Source of the DNA: Acorus gramineus
Lineage: Eukaryota > Streptophyta > Magnoliopsida > Acorales > Acoraceae
DNA: 64,000 bases
Direction of reading: 5' to 3'
Assembly: GCA_030737835.1 (NCBI GenBank)
Contig: CM060849.1
Span: 11,737,716-11,801,715 of the forward strand
Shown piece after piece: positions 25,101-40,100 of this stretch. Positions within the stretch are counted from its first letter, which is position 1; every line of letters begins with the position of its first letter. The position numbers and the translations under genes are program-made. The notes under the pieces are model-generated. The model searched no databases. It worked only from the letters and a program-made list of their open reading frames with translations, and was not told the DNA's origin.

Positions 25101-28100
25101 CTGTTCACCTTTGATTTTATAAAATTTAAATTATGATGATCTTTATACAGCATCGTATCGGATCATATATGGTTGGATGATGTAGGTAACCATACAGATG
25201 GGCCTAATTTGCTAAATTCTTTTTTAGCATGAACTTTCACTCCTTTCCATCGTCCATCAGCTAGAGGATTCTCGGGATTCTGAAAAGTAAAAGGTGTATA
25301 ACATTAATATGGTTTCGGATTGATTGCTATCTACAAAATAAAACACAGGAGGCGCCACATCCCTTCATCCCTATATGATACCTCATCTGCCTGACAAAAA
25401 TTTGGATCAGTATATGTGACAGTTGATAGAATATGATTGTGGGTGTAAGTTATGTATCAACCATTCCCTCTAAAAATAGATGTCTCAACCAATGACATGT
25501 TGGTGTGTACATGTAATGCAAACAGAGATTGTGGAGGGTACATTTGAATCCCAATAGTAGTGGGAGAGGTGAGTGGACCCCTGCTCATTATCGAAATACA
25601 CAGTTAGAGAGTACTGGATATGTGTTTTCATCTTTAGTTTAAGAAAACTAAATAGTAAGTTATTTTAATTCCTCAATAAAGGAACTATGACAATCGAGAC
25701 CTGCATATGTCATAGCTAACAGTTTGGATTTTATAGAATCTGTGCTATGACCACTAAAAAAATACATTGGATAAACTCATAAGCCAATGGTGGTTGATTG
25801 ATGAAAAAAGTGCACTATGTTCTTGTTTAAACTTTCATTGATGCGCTCTCTCACAATCTGGAAAATCCTGGTGGAATGTTAAGTCATATCTTCAGCAAGA
25901 TATTGTCATATTGCATGACATCTTTTGGTAAAAATTAGGAAATGTCATCCTTGTAAAAGAAATGACTATATATCCTAAATATCATCATTCAAGCATTGAA
26001 TCACCACCAAGATTTATATAATGTTGTCCTCAGTGGTCATAGCACAACGGTTCAGGGCAAAAAGATTTATATGATGTTTTCCATGCATAGAGTTTCAGTG
26101 ACCTCATCTTTTCACTGGTTAACTAATTAATTTCATGCGAAACACAGTAAACGCTTACAGGTGATCCTTTTTTCTTTTTTTTCTTTTTTTGATAATAATA
26201 GTTGATATATGTTGATCCATTAGATCTGTGAGTTTTACTTTTCATGCTTATCTTTGCTACCCTTTGGTAAGGTTGTTACTTTTCATGCTTATCTTTGCTA
26301 CCCTTTGGTAAGGTTTGGACTCACAAGTGCAAAATACTGCCATACAAAGTGTAAAGAGATACCAACACTATTTTTATGTGAACTAAATTTCATATCCCTG
26401 ATGCTGCAGTGTTTGGTACTTTGATGTAGTAGTGCTAATCTCGCAACATAACAAAGTGATAAAATAACTAACTCATGTTTCTGCTAGTTTAATGGATGAT
26501 GCCCATCTGTATTGCTAATCCCTGCAATGAACTTCACATCTTTGGAAAATAGATAAGCTTTCATTGCTGTGGCATCACACCCTTGATCCTTCTAAATGCA
26601 ACAATGAATATTGCAGGACATTTGCAAGGTGTATGTTTAAGATTGAAAAAATCTGGAATGCTAAATCAATCATGGAAAAAAGCTTGTCTCATGGTGCTCC
26701 GAATCCAAAATTGATGAAGATGATGGAAATCCTGACTGATCATTTTAGTATGTGATTTTGTACCCCCTAAGTTTTTCATTACTTTTATGGTCCTTTTTCA
26801 TGTTCTTATTCTTCTTCTACGCACATCTCATGTTTGTGCTATGTGTGGTTTGCTCTTATTGACCAATTAGAGATTCATTTTGTTTGTCTGCTCTTTGTTG
26901 TTTTACTTTTTTTTCCATCTTTTGTTGTGCTACCTAGGACCTGAGTCTTCAGAGCATGGTTCATCTGTATAATTCAGTGTTTTCCATTCTTCATGTCCCA
27001 AAAGATCCAAAAGTACATACTGCAACTCTTAAAGCACTGTCCAGTTGTGGATCTTATTTCTTGTTTGACATATGGTGGTGTATACTATGGTTTTGCCTTT
27101 GGCCCATGGAGAATGCAAGAAATAGGGAGACCTGATAATGTATTATGAAGTTGTTTTTTTCATTCTCAGACTATGAAATGATGTTTTAAATCTCAAGGAT
27201 TTCTGTTCAACATTATTTTACCCAATGTTGATTTCCCTAATTTTATTGTAAAAGTACATTGTTGTTTAATCCCATATGTCTAGCTGTGGTATGTGGTGCA
27301 ATAACATTGTCCTGTTACTCAATATAAGATAAATTTTATAAAATGATTTATTGTGTGCGCTGATTTACTGCCTTATATAAAGCTCTTCCTGCTCATTCTG
27401 TTTTTTCTTTTTAAATCTTTTTTATATCATATTTTGGTTATGAAAAAATATGCGCCTCTTGTTTAGGCATTATGGTTGTTGCAGAATCATCTTATATTGA
27501 AGGGAAACAACCCCCCCCCCCCTACAAGGAAAATGTTTGGATATGATGATGCAGTTCATTTACGGCTGGGGACTACATTGTTTGGGTGCTAGTAGAGTCA
27601 TGTTTATTTAGGGGTGCAACTTGGGCGGTTAAACCCAGCCCAACCCGACTTGTGGGTGGGTTTTTGTTCAACTTTTTACCCACCGAGTTCAATCCTACCC
27701 AAACCCGAGAAAACCCGAATCGAATTCGGGTTGGGTTGGGTTAGGGGGTTGGGTTATTCAGGCCCAAACCTGAACCCAAACCCGAAGAGTAAATCAAAAT
27801 CATTTAAGAAAATTATATACCTACCATACCACCTACTCTTCTCTATTCATCTCTCTTGTCGCGTTTTGGTTCACCTCCATTGTTGGTTTACATTTTGTCA
27901 GCTTCATCACCTTTTGTAATGTCATCTCTCTTCTGTTTGTGTTCAACTCCGCTTTCACGGTAAGGCTTCAGTTCATTCTCTTTTATTTTTTTGGTTTGGT
28001 CTGGGCAGAATCTAGGTTATTGTTGATTGTGGAATGGTGGATTTGCTTGTTTGTCACCCATGTGTGGGGGGTTATGTGTTTTTCTGTTTCTTTATCTGAG

Positions 28101-31100
28101 ATGAAATAATGCAACCTGAAGAATGTAATGTATCATTTAAATGAAATGTGGTTGGCATTTTGTCTTAGATATAATGCTTCATCCTGAAATTAAGAAATAC
28201 TTGTAAACCAAAACTTGGTTGAGCTTTGTATGCTGACAGCTGTCTTGTTGGCTTGTGTTCTATTAGTTAATCATGGTATTTGTGCTTCTTCCAGAAACCA
28301 AAGATCCCAGGGACTCGAGAGTGATCATCTTCTCAAACTTTAGGGGAAGTGTCAAGTGAGTATGGCTCTATACGCCAAGCAAAATAAATTATTTTCATTA
28401 ATATCATCTTTTACTAAATTGCAGGATTTTTAACCCTCTTTTGCCTGTTGATATCCAAAATAGAATTTATTTAATGCATTTTGAAAGAGCTAGTTAATGA
28501 CTTTTCTCTTTTCCCATGTTCCCATGCTTTGGTTTCTAAAGAGTGTGTGGTTGAAGAACTTTTAGCAAAATGGAGAAGTCCTTTGTTGTGTATGCATACC
28601 AAGTCCGCAGAGGACAAGTTCTGCTTGATATTGAGTCTTGTTACATGATTATCAGAACCAAACATTCAATGGACGACTGTGGATGGACAGGATATTTTTA
28701 ATAGATGTTTAGATGATTTATTTTGATTGTTATCAATAAGAACAGTGGTTGTTCCTCCTAATTTATCATTGCTGAACAAATATACAAGTTGAAAAATCTT
28801 AAACAGAAAGTTGATGAAAGCAAGATGGGAAGTTCATCAGATGCTTCCCCATGCAAAATGTCGGTCCCCATGGCTAACCAGAAATAAGAAAGTGTTTAAG
28901 GGAAAAGCAAGCTGTGTGGATTATGCATGGATTTTAGTTACCTTGTTCTTGAGAGATTTGGGGAAGCACATTCTCAAGGTAGAGATCTTAAGGATCGAGA
29001 GGAAATGTCTATTTTATGTTATTTTGATGGAATGTTTGGGGATGAGGGATCTGAGCAAAAACAAAGGAAAGAAAAAAACTTCAAATAAATCGTAGAGCCA
29101 CCCTTCAGGAAATTAACAGACCAACAACAGCCTCTAAAAAGTGATTCCCCTTCATCCCTTTCCAATTATACCCATAATCCTTGAAGGTTCTCCAAGAAGC
29201 ATTATTACCATGATTGAAGATCAGCCAGTCCACCAATATCTCCACGATGGAAGAAAATTTTTGGATTTTTGATGGATTTTTGGACTTTTTTTTTGTGGAT
29301 TTTTTGTTTCTTTTGGGATTGAGAAATCTTGGGAAGAAATTGTTTGCTAAATGAGAGAGTAGAGATTGTATGAGAGTGATTGAATGGTAGAAAAGATGTG
29401 TATTGAGTTGTTGTGGTGAGAATGGGGGTTTGGGAGAGTATTTATAGGATTGGGGAAAGAAGGACCAAAATTTAAAAAATAAATGTTGATGGGGGGTTTT
29501 CAGCAAAAAAAACCCCAAACGGCTATAAAGCCGTTGGGCCCCAAACGGCTATATAGCCGTTGGGCCCCAAACGGCTATATAGCCGTTGGGGCCCCAACAG
29601 CTTGAATTTAAAAAAAAAAAAAAAATTTACGCAGTCGGGTCAGGCTGGCCACCCGACCTGACTAGTCGATATATCGACAGTGATCGATATATCGACAATA
29701 TAGCGCTGACGTCAGCGTGATTTCGATAAAACCTCGCGAAATCCCCGCGATTTATCGTTTTCGTTGGCGAAACCGATATATCGATATATCGTTCGCGATT
29801 TAAAACAGTGAATTGACTACAATACATCTTACGTCTCCTTTTGGCTATCAATGATGAGGTCAAGCTTAGTAGGCATTGCAGTATTAGTATGCTTAATCTC
29901 TTATATATTTTGGCCTCCTTGTAGCATCTCTCATCAAATCTGCCAACATGTTCCTCCATGGAAACAGATCTTATCAACAAACCTGTCATACTAGCTTTGG
30001 ATTCACTGTTTCACTGAAAAGGGTGGAGAGATTTGTTTAATGATAATGGATAAGGTGGGTTTTTATTTTATTTTATTGGGGTTGTGAATTTACTGGAGGG
30101 AGGTGGGGTTCTTGATTTATGGAACGGGCGGTGTGCACGTTTTGTTTGTTTGTTTGTCTCTCTTCTTTTTTTCTTTTTTTTTGGGTGTGATTGTGATGGG
30201 GTTGGGAAGTGTGGGAACTCCATGTGGATTGGAGGGAGGGATTAGGTGTATTGGAGAGGAAAATGAGGGGGTTTACAATAATCCAGCTGGTGATTTTTTA
30301 TCTGCTGCGGAGTCATATAAGTTGTCTAAAATCTGGAAAGTTCTTTCAGTTTGAAGCTTGGAGATGGAGCCAAAATCAGATTCTGGCAAGATACTTGGTG
30401 TGATTAATGTTTCATGCCCACACACATTGTCACGAAATAAAATAGAACTTGATAAAGAGTTTTGTGGCTGATCTGAAAGTGACAAAGTTTGGAAGCCCAT
30501 CTTGTGGAGAAAGTTTCTTAAGGGACTTCAAATCTTTTGTACCTTCTTCAACTACTGCTGCAGATATAAGGTGCACGAGGTCCTGTTTTTATCAGAGCAT
30601 TGATCTTATTAGCGGAGGATTGCAGGTTTGTGACTCACCGGATCATCGGCTCTGGCTTATCATCATTATTAGATTGGTACTGGATTCATAGCTCAATGGT
30701 AGACAACAATATTTACAACCACGAGATCCTGGGTTCAAATCCCACCTCTTATCTATAAAACAATGGGTGGAAGAGGGATATGTTGATTATGTAGTTTGGC
30801 TATCAAAATAGAGAAAGATTTTCAATTAGAACCGACCGACCAATTCCATAGTTGCAGCGAAAATTGGAGGAGACTGTTATGTGACTGTTATGTAATGAGA
30901 GGATCTTGATTAAGGTGTATAGAGCTAAATTGGTCTTGAGGGAGTCCAGATCTTGTGTGCTTTTAGGAGATGATTCTAAAACAGGGGATCAATGCTCGTT
31001 TACAAGCCAACTGTGGAGTAAATTCGATGCAACCACAGAGAAATCAAACATTACTAATTTACAACAACTTTAGGAGGTGGTGAAAAGATCAAAAAAGAAA

Positions 31101-34100
31101 GGGGACAGGAGCATTGAGGCTAAGGTCTGTTGGGTGTTTTGGTTGATTTGAAATGATACGGTTTTCAAGAACATAAGTTTATACAAGATTACAAGATTGG
31201 ACCAGACACTGTGCGGGGCCACATGGGCCCCGATTTTGCTAATTATTTAATTTCTCTAAGAGTGACAATGGATGATAGTTTTGGAAAGAAAGTAAAGGTA
31301 CCTATGAAGGTTTGAGTAGTGTTAATAAAGTATTTAAAAAATAATTAATTTTACATGGAATTTATAACTTAACAGAATTGATTTCATATTACCGATTTGA
31401 AACTATGAGAAGATGCTATATTGACATATATATCATCAGACATTTTTTCGTTAGTATGAACAGTGAGTTGATGGAATGATACTGATGTTTCAACTTTACC
31501 AGGGACATAATGCACTCATTATCCAGTATTGAAGGACCAATAAAAGCTACAGAATTTATTGGGCAAAGCTCAGGTATGCTGTTTCATTTTTATTGTTGAA
31601 TAGGGCATCTTCTCAGGGACTCTTGCCAGGAAACTAAATTTTCCATTATATTATTAGCTTCATTATTTTATCTATTTTGTTATGTTGCCAACATAGAGTA
31701 ATTTGTCTTTTTATTTAGAGTATCTTCTCTGTAGATTAGTTGTGACCTTAAGTCTCCTACTATCAAATAAATTATAGTCAGAGGATATTGTCCAAAAAAT
31801 TTGTTTTCTTATATTTTCTTTTTTATGCCTTCATCTATACTTCAGACCTACCCCTTCTAGTTCTACGGGTTGGAAGTTAGAAAGATCACACTTAAAGAAA
31901 CAATTGAATTGTATATCAAATACTAAATGTTGATGACCCAGTCAGAAATTTGAGTACACCAAAATCTGGTGTATTTACCACCATGAGTCTGTGCTTATTC
32001 CATATTCAAGTCATCATTCGTTTATATGGACTTGAGGACAATTCTCAATTGTCACATTTTTCTCTCATTTTCCCTTATTTGCATTCACACAAGGATTCTT
32101 GACCAAGCTTTGGGGAGGGTGAATGATTGATAGACAGGTTGTGAAAATCTACATTAATCTGATGTGGTTATTCTTTTGAGCATTAACCGCATTAGATGAT
32201 ATAAGTCATGGTGTTCAAGTTTGTGTTTACCTAATAACTCGATCAAATTTCTCCAAGAAGATACCTAATTTCTCCCTATGTGGAGACAAATACTTTTCAC
32301 TTATTTTTTGGGGAACCACAGCATATTGTATTCCAGATTACCAAACGTCAAACCTTTGAAATGGGTCTTATTATGATTTTCAACCAGATGCCATAACAAT
32401 ATTTATTGAGCTCACTACAAAAAAAAAAAAAAAAATTGTCCTCACATATTCATATTTGCATTTGCAAGATTAGTTAAATCATGCCATAACAATTATGGTT
32501 AAATGTTAAGTAACAATATGCCTGATCCTTCATTTGGTCTGAATTTTTTCTACCTCATATTTGGTAATGTATGGAAATCTTGACTCTTTTGTAGGAAAAT
32601 CCTCGAAAGGACAGACCCAGAAAGTACAACAAGCTGTTTTACAGGTATTTTTCATGCCCGAGAAAGATTTTTTTGTGGGTTTTGAATTGATTTTTCTACT
32701 TTCCTTTACAAACAGAAGTTCCGAGCTGGAGGGTACAATGTCATAGTTGCAACATCTATAGGTGAAGAAGGCCTGGATATAATGGAAGTCGATCTTGTAA
32801 TCTGTTTTGATGCCAATATCTCACCCTTGAGAATGATCCAACGTATGGGGAGGACAGGAAGGAAGAATGATGGGCGTGTTGATATCCTTTTGTAATAGTC
32901 ATCTCACATTTTCTAAAGAACAATGTCTTGTTCCAACAGGTGGTCTAGCTATAACTACCCGAGTGCCTGGATGACCAATATGCACGTCTGAATGATTTTC
33001 TCCAAAATAGTAGTATTATAGTACTTTTGTAATGCTCCTGAAATCAATAACCATATCAGATGTAGAATCCCACTGCTAATTTATGTTTCTCAAAATCTCA
33101 GAGCATTTAAGGGTAATATAATCCATTCATCCAAATACCGACAACATATAACATGGAAAATAAAGATGTGAAATTTAAAATAACCAGAATCAAAATATTA
33201 CATCCCAAGGTCAGATGAATACACACAAAATTATTTCAATCAAATTAACTACGATTTTACTGCTAGAGCAAAGGATAACATGGTTCCCCTACATGCCAAG
33301 AGAAAAGAAGTTTATTAATTAAATTTTTTATCTTCTTCTTTACTAATGCCAAATGTATGTCACTGCTTCTATTGTCTGTTTCTTATTAAAGTTTCTTTGA
33401 CAAGTAGTACTAGTCTTAGCTTGTGAAGGAACTGAGTTAAAGGGATACTTGAAGAAACAAGGAAATAGCAAGACTATGAGGAAGCTCATGCACAATGGGG
33501 GGATCAAGAGCTTTGATTTTCATACTAGTCCTAGAATGGTAAAATCAATTAAAAAAGGATGTTATATTGGCTTTCGCACAAAATAGCTCTTAATGCTGTG
33601 GTATTTAATCTGTTTGTTTGCTTTGTTTTTAGGTTCCTCATGCATGCAAACCAGAAGTTGAGTTTGTTAAATTATCGATTGGGCAATTTGTTCATCGAGG
33701 AAGGAAAGTGAAAGATGATCAGGTGCAGCGATCGACATTTGTAGAGAAATTGTCTAGTACTGAGAGAATTTTAATCACTAGATACTTTCACTCCCATGAA
33801 GAAGTTTTATGGAAACCATCTCTTGTTGCCTTCCCCCATTTCCAAGCTTTTCCATCCAGAGTATATAATATAAGACATTCATTCAGAACAACGGAGATGT
33901 TGATTGATGTTATGCAGTGTCTCCGAGGACTTTCGAATTTGAAATCTTACAAAGCTTTCCATGTTGAGGTTTGCTCCGTTAACTTTTTTTGTATATAAAC
34001 TACTAATTGGATGAGATTAAAAGTAGAGTTAATAGAATATGTGCATTTCAAATCTTGTCAGGGTAGGACCTCTTCAAGTCAGTCTCTGGAAGTGATAAGT

Positions 34101-37100
34101 GCTGCAGAAGATAATAATTGTCCAAAAGGTATACTGACTTTAACAGATAAAAGCCCCATGGAGAGCACAATTTTGAACTTTATATAACTTCTTAAAAGAG
34201 GAATGAAAAAGTAACATAAAACTGCGACTCTTGGAAAGAAACTGCCTCTATTACATTTACTCCATCTGATAATAATTGAGACACCAAAATTTTCCTATGT
34301 AGTTTTAGCACTCAATGTGTTACGCATGGATGCATTTTCAAAGGATCATAACTGAACATCATCATTCCTCTATTGCAAATATATTTTTTTTATTTACATA
34401 TTCTTTTGTTAACTGCATAGTATTTTTGTATTCATATTAAAACTATCATGTATAGAAGATGCATTGTACCATTTGCTTCTTAGGAGGGATTTCGAAACGC
34501 TGGATACCGGAATGCATCCTCCAGGAAATCAACTATGCAGAATGGTATTAATTAAAATATTTACATAATACATAATGATAATGTTGATAGATGAAAAAAA
34601 AAACCATGCAGTGCAATCTGTGGAATTACCTTTTCGTAGTCCTTGACAAGTTCAGAGAAGTCTGGACGCAGATCCTGCAGATTTAGATATGCATCCGCTC
34701 TACGGCAGTTTTTATAGATTTCCAAGAAATCAGCTGGGGAATTGATTTCCCTGACGATGTGTTGCATGTTCCATTCATCTAGTCTCTAAGCAGCTCTCAA
34801 ATTTGGCACACTTCCTTTGTAGCTTCCCATGGCCGCTTACATTTAGCTTTAATCCATTTGGTCAAAAGTTTGGAGTCTGTTTCAATGCATAGGTGGATAA
34901 TGCCAGTGCTGACTGCAATTTGGAGTCCATGAAGTATTCCAAGTACTCCTAGGATATGTGGGATGATCTGTTGTATGACTAGCAAATGCCAGAAGAAATA
35001 AGACATTTGAGTCCCTAAAGATCCCACCATAACTAGATCTGGTAGCGGTCCAAGAACCTGCAGTATTAACTTTATCTAGCCGGCCCCAGGTTTGATCCAC
35101 TGGTGATGGGAGATCTTGATGAGTTGTGGTTTCAGAAGTATATCAAATCGGCCAAGAACCTCATACTGTCTTTTTCCCGTCTGCTTTCTGTTGGTTGAAA
35201 TGTAATGGATAATGACTCTTTAATAGTCTATTTTTAGGCTGACTTCTCCGCTGAGATAATCTGGTGTTCCTCTCCATCCACAGATGCCAAATAGAGGCAG
35301 TCAAGTAGGCCCTTGCCTTTGCAGCTATTTGACCTGAACCTCTGAACACATTCTGAAGCCTACTCACCTCCTCACAAATGGTGTACCTCAGTCGTTGAAT
35401 ACTCTCCCTGTTCTAGGAACACCACAGCTGAAATGCAAATCCATATCCAAACTGAACCTCAGCTAATCAGATGGTCCACAGCTTCAATCTCTACATGACA
35501 GTAGGAATCTGGTGTCAGGAATGATCATTCATGTGGCCTGTAGTCTCTGCTTAGTAGGAAGCTAGTGGAGTAGGGCCTCCCATGAACAGAAAGAATATTT
35601 TGGGATTGTGCCTGTGCCCCAGATAAATTTTTCCAACAGCTGCCTTCTAGTTTTAGCTCAGGCAGTTTCCCAGTCAGACTATGAGGTGTAAATAGGCCAT
35701 ATTTGTCTGGCATCCAGACAACTCGATTGTTTGTCAGAAAAGATACGGACCTTTGTGATTATCTGTGGGAGTTGGTACATACCAGATCTCATGTGGGGAT
35801 TGGAAGTGCCATTGTCCATCTTTGGTGAGATTACTAATCCTGGCATTAGATTTACATATTTGTCATATGTTTTACATGTTTTAAATTGATATTATCACTC
35901 AAGGCATTCCATTCAGCCAGTTCTATACCCTTTCAGAGAATGTTTTAGTGCTTTATATATGGTACCTTGCTATAACCAAGACATCCTGTCATGTACTACA
36001 TCCACTTGTCAAAAATATATTTATTCTGCATCGAGAATTACAGTTCTGGTTTATGTTGTAGAAAATCAATCTTAGATCAGTTAGAATACTCTTTGAAATT
36101 TTTTATTTACTTGATGTTACTTCAGAATCCATTGTTTTTCAGGATGTCTTGTGAGATCTGGGTTTCACAGAATCTCTAGTGTCAACTTGTTATTCAAGCA
36201 TATGTCAACTACAACATAGTAAATTAGTTGGAAGTCCCTTGGTGTAAAACCCTGTAAAAAGATATTGTAACATAAAAAGACCACTATCTACATCTTTCGA
36301 AGATTTGGTTGCTATATTATAATCTACCACATGATTATCTTATCTGTTTGGATGAAAATTACATTGTTTCTGGAAGATACCATTTATAGAGGTTTAGCTT
36401 TACTGCTCTCAACATGATGTGGAATTGTTGAAGATATTTCAGCTAGTGTTGATAGTTTAGGACATACTTCTGCCGATAAATATCATACCTAGGAAAGGAT
36501 TGCAAGTCACACATCAGAACCAGGGTGCCTTTTGGGATGTCATAAGATAAGAAATGCAATATTCTCATTGAGTTATGCACTTATGCTTTATTATAAAGGT
36601 CAAGATCAGCAATTATAAGGGTATCACTGCTTGTTTAAATTATGTTGATAAACTACAGTTTCATTGAGAAAATTGTTTTTTTTTTCATTATCTAAAGAGT
36701 TTATTACATCGAAAACAGAGTTTGATATTGTTGGAGAAGTCATAATTTGTTGTGACTTTTCTGCAATTAATTTACGTTTTTATTTTGAGAGAGCGAGAGA
36801 GAGAAAGGTAGACTAGCTACCACAATTCATTAAAATCGGTAATGAGTCAAACAAAATTTTAGAGTAAAGAAAATCCAATCCGGACATGGAACTACATAAA
36901 ACATCCACACTCACACATTGACTAACAAAATATCATCCACAAACTCAACTCTCGATGCCTCCGCAATGTGCTTCCCTCAAGCTAAAATGAAATTTTGTTT
37001 ACACTCCCAAATCCCTACTGCGATTTGAGTGACATATTTATAAAGCGCTTGGTTACTCGCAAGCCACGTAGGCTACACCATTGTTGAAACAAATCTTTGA

Positions 37101-40100
37101 GAAATCTTTGCCCTTTCGTTTTTAGCTTTCTTCTCTCGCACCAAAGCTCATCAATGTTCATCAAACTCCCATTATACCAAGTCACCATGTGAAGCCGACC
37201 CTATAACTCAGTCGCCATGGAACATTCGCAAAATAAATGCAGGGTGGTTTCTATCGCCTCACCAGAAAGCACGCATGCAGTAATCTCACCGTGAACCCAC
37301 ATCACTCAAAACTCCTTACTTCATAATCCTATGGGATTTAAAAAAAAAAAAATAGAAAGAAAAATGGTTACTAACAATATTGAATACAGTAGAACTTTTT
37401 TTAATAAAATTTAGCCATTACCAACTTACATGTAAACTCCTATTTGACAGGTTTGATTGACATAGTGCGATTTTTGGGATGTTCTTTATGCATTTATTAT
37501 GAAATGATAAAAATGACTTGAAATCTAATTAAATTTGCTTACAAGTGTTTGTTCCGTAATAAAATTTGTGTTGTCTGTTTTGCAATTACTTTTCTTGTGT
37601 CTTTTATAATGTTTATGTCAAACCTATCTGCATGTGTTCAAACTCTGTAACTAATTAGATAGAATTTCCTGCCCATCAATCAATCTTTTTTTCTTTAGAG
37701 AGAATGGTAGACTGATGCTACCCCAGTATATATAGCTATAAACTGAAGTCACATTGTCCGAAGTGGGGGAGATTAGAAATCAACATGCAATAAGAGTACA
37801 AGAAAATCGACAAGGAAATCTAAGGACCGAGTTGACAAACAGATAGAAGAGCATTCTACTCTTTGATGGCCCGTAAAGTGGCCCATCAATCAATCTTGGT
37901 TAAGGACTTTATGGAAAATCCTTTTCCTACTAACCATCTGGTGTCCCAAGAATTGGGCACCATCTCTCGTGGGTTGACATCAACTTGACAGCAATCCAGA
38001 GCTGATTTCATCATGATGGGATACAACTTTTTCGTTTCTGTTTCTCTTTTATGGCATATGTTTTGTCCTTTGTATGATATACTAAACATCATTGAATGTA
38101 GATTTTATAAACTATTACTTTAAATTCTTTGCACGGTGCAAAATGTACTTGTGATTGGTGCATTTATGTCAAAACCATTACTAAAAAATTTCTGCATATA
38201 CAGATTCAGAATGTTTCCAAGATGCTCCAAAATCACTCTTCGGGGGTGAACTTCCCCTTTTCAAGGAGTCACCCAGAGTAACCGCAGGTGGTAAAGATAA
38301 AGACTGGGAATCAGATTTTTATAGCAGAATGCCTCCTGTTCACCGCTTCCTTTTTGAGTCAGAATTCATATCATTAAACTCTGGAAATGTCACAATTGCT
38401 TTTGTGCCCACACTTCCTCTTACCAAAGATCCAGATTTTAAGGGTGAGACAACAGTAAAGAATGCCATGTCATCAATCAATATGAATACAAACACTGATC
38501 CTTTTATTTCAGTAGAGATAAAACACTGTGAAAAGCTGTCTGTACAGGCTGAATCAAGCTTGGAACTGGTAGATTCTTCTGAATTGAGGTGCATGGAAAA
38601 TGCCTGTGTATCAGCTTCCCCACTGCCTATGCCTGATGTACATCAAGGAAAAACATTGAGTCAGACTAATGAAGTAATTCTTCGTACTTCTGTTCCTAAA
38701 CCATTCGTATTGATTTCAGAAAATTCAGCTGATGATGAGGTCCTGGCCGACAGTGATAAGGAACACCGACCTTCACTGGCTTGTGGTGCAGAAGACAATT
38801 TAAGTCCACGACTGACTAGTTTCATTGAGGAAGGTGTTGTTCCAGAGTCTCCCATTGTTAATATTAGTTCTCTTTCTCCTAAAGTGGAGCATTTAGTTTG
38901 CTTAAGCCCCACATCTGAACATGATGAATATGGCTTACATGTAAAATGTGCTGCTAATATGCAAGGAATCGACAACTCGAATGATCTGGGGAAGTCTGGG
39001 AAGCTCTCTGATATTCATGGGAATATTCAGTCTCTTGCCCTTGCTAATGTTTCAGATTGCAACCCCAAGTTGGATATTGACCCATCCTTAACAAAGTCAA
39101 ATTTACTTGAAATTGAAAAGGCAGGTATCCAGGGTCCTGGTTGTTTAAGGGATTTCATAAAAGGTATTGATCTGAGTTCTCCAAGTAATGTGGAAGTTCG
39201 CACTCCGTTAGCTAATCAAACGAACAAAAATTCTGGTGAAGATTGGCCACCAAATCCTTGTGAAATGTTGACATCCATTAAGCAAGAACGCAAGTACAGG
39301 AGGTTGTGCAAATTAAGAGACATCAATAAAAAGAAGCCTTACAAAGCCTTGGAAGAAGAATTTATCAGCAATGGAGGAAATACATGTGAACCCATCATCA
39401 GGACTGTGTCAGGCCCATCATCAGGACCAGGTAATTTACATATGCTATAAAACACGAGCTTATCTTTGCTTGACCTCTTTTTGTAATAACATGAAAGTAA
39501 CCTTTCAGTCAAGGTGATTCCTTTATTTTTATTTTTATTTTATTTTTTGTCAAAACCTGTCTGTGCTTGATGAGTGATCATAGCTGTGCTTCAAGGTGGA
39601 AATCTTGAACTGCAACTATCACTTCTAACTGATGTTTTATTTCATATATTATCTGGTTCAGCATGGTGAATTTTTTTTGTTTTTTGCATCTACTGTTATT
39701 GAATCAGGGAAAAAGAAGGTGAAATCCAACGTTAAAGTCTTCATTGAAGAGGAAGTCGAGTAAGAATTTTAGCACATTTAGTTGTATCATATTTTTATGT
39801 TATCAATTTGCAAATTAGACTTAACTTCATATAGTTTATGAAAATTAGAAAAATCATCTTATACTTTATAATATCCTTGGGCATTATATGTACTACGATT
39901 GCTGCTTATGTCTTCGGTTATGTCTAGGGTTTCTGCTAGTGCAGAAGCATCTGAGGATGAGGAGGATGGTAATGATGATGATGAATATGATGACAGTTTC
40001 ATAGATGATCATACAAATCCTAGTGTGGGGAGTACTCAGGCCGAAGTTGGAGGACATGACATGATGGCAATATACAGGTGCGAAGGCCAGTCTATTGTCA

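Larger units (their letters stand above)
28356..31502. other. FANCM intron 12, nested transposon remnants
   Basis: A 3.15 kb intron with a transposon-like ORF region and palindromic array (29100–29820), a plus-strand LINE fragment (30330–31320) and a SINE-like insertion within that LINE (30689–30745). Frame joins RGSV(K) to KDIMHSL. Confidence 0.6.
34129..38203. other. FANCM intron 18 with two LINE fragments
   Basis: A 4.07 kb GT–AG intron carrying minus-strand LINE pieces at 34560–35800 and 36830–37330. Other parts are AT-rich with no recognised content. Confidence 0.6.

Noticed and set aside
28811..29095. 94-codon ORF in FANCM intron 12
   Set aside because: Looks like a retroelement-derived stretch but no motif is clear enough to assign.
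32845..32900. GT donors GTGTTG and GTAATA near the end of FANCM exon 15
   Set aside because: They leave phase 1 without the RVV residues, or phase 2. All AG acceptors before the CEGTELKG exon need phase 1, and only the AT–AC pair restores the conserved block.
38340..38975. Minus-strand ORFs inside FANCM exon 19
   Set aside because: Shadows of the long coding exon; no domain and no splice support.
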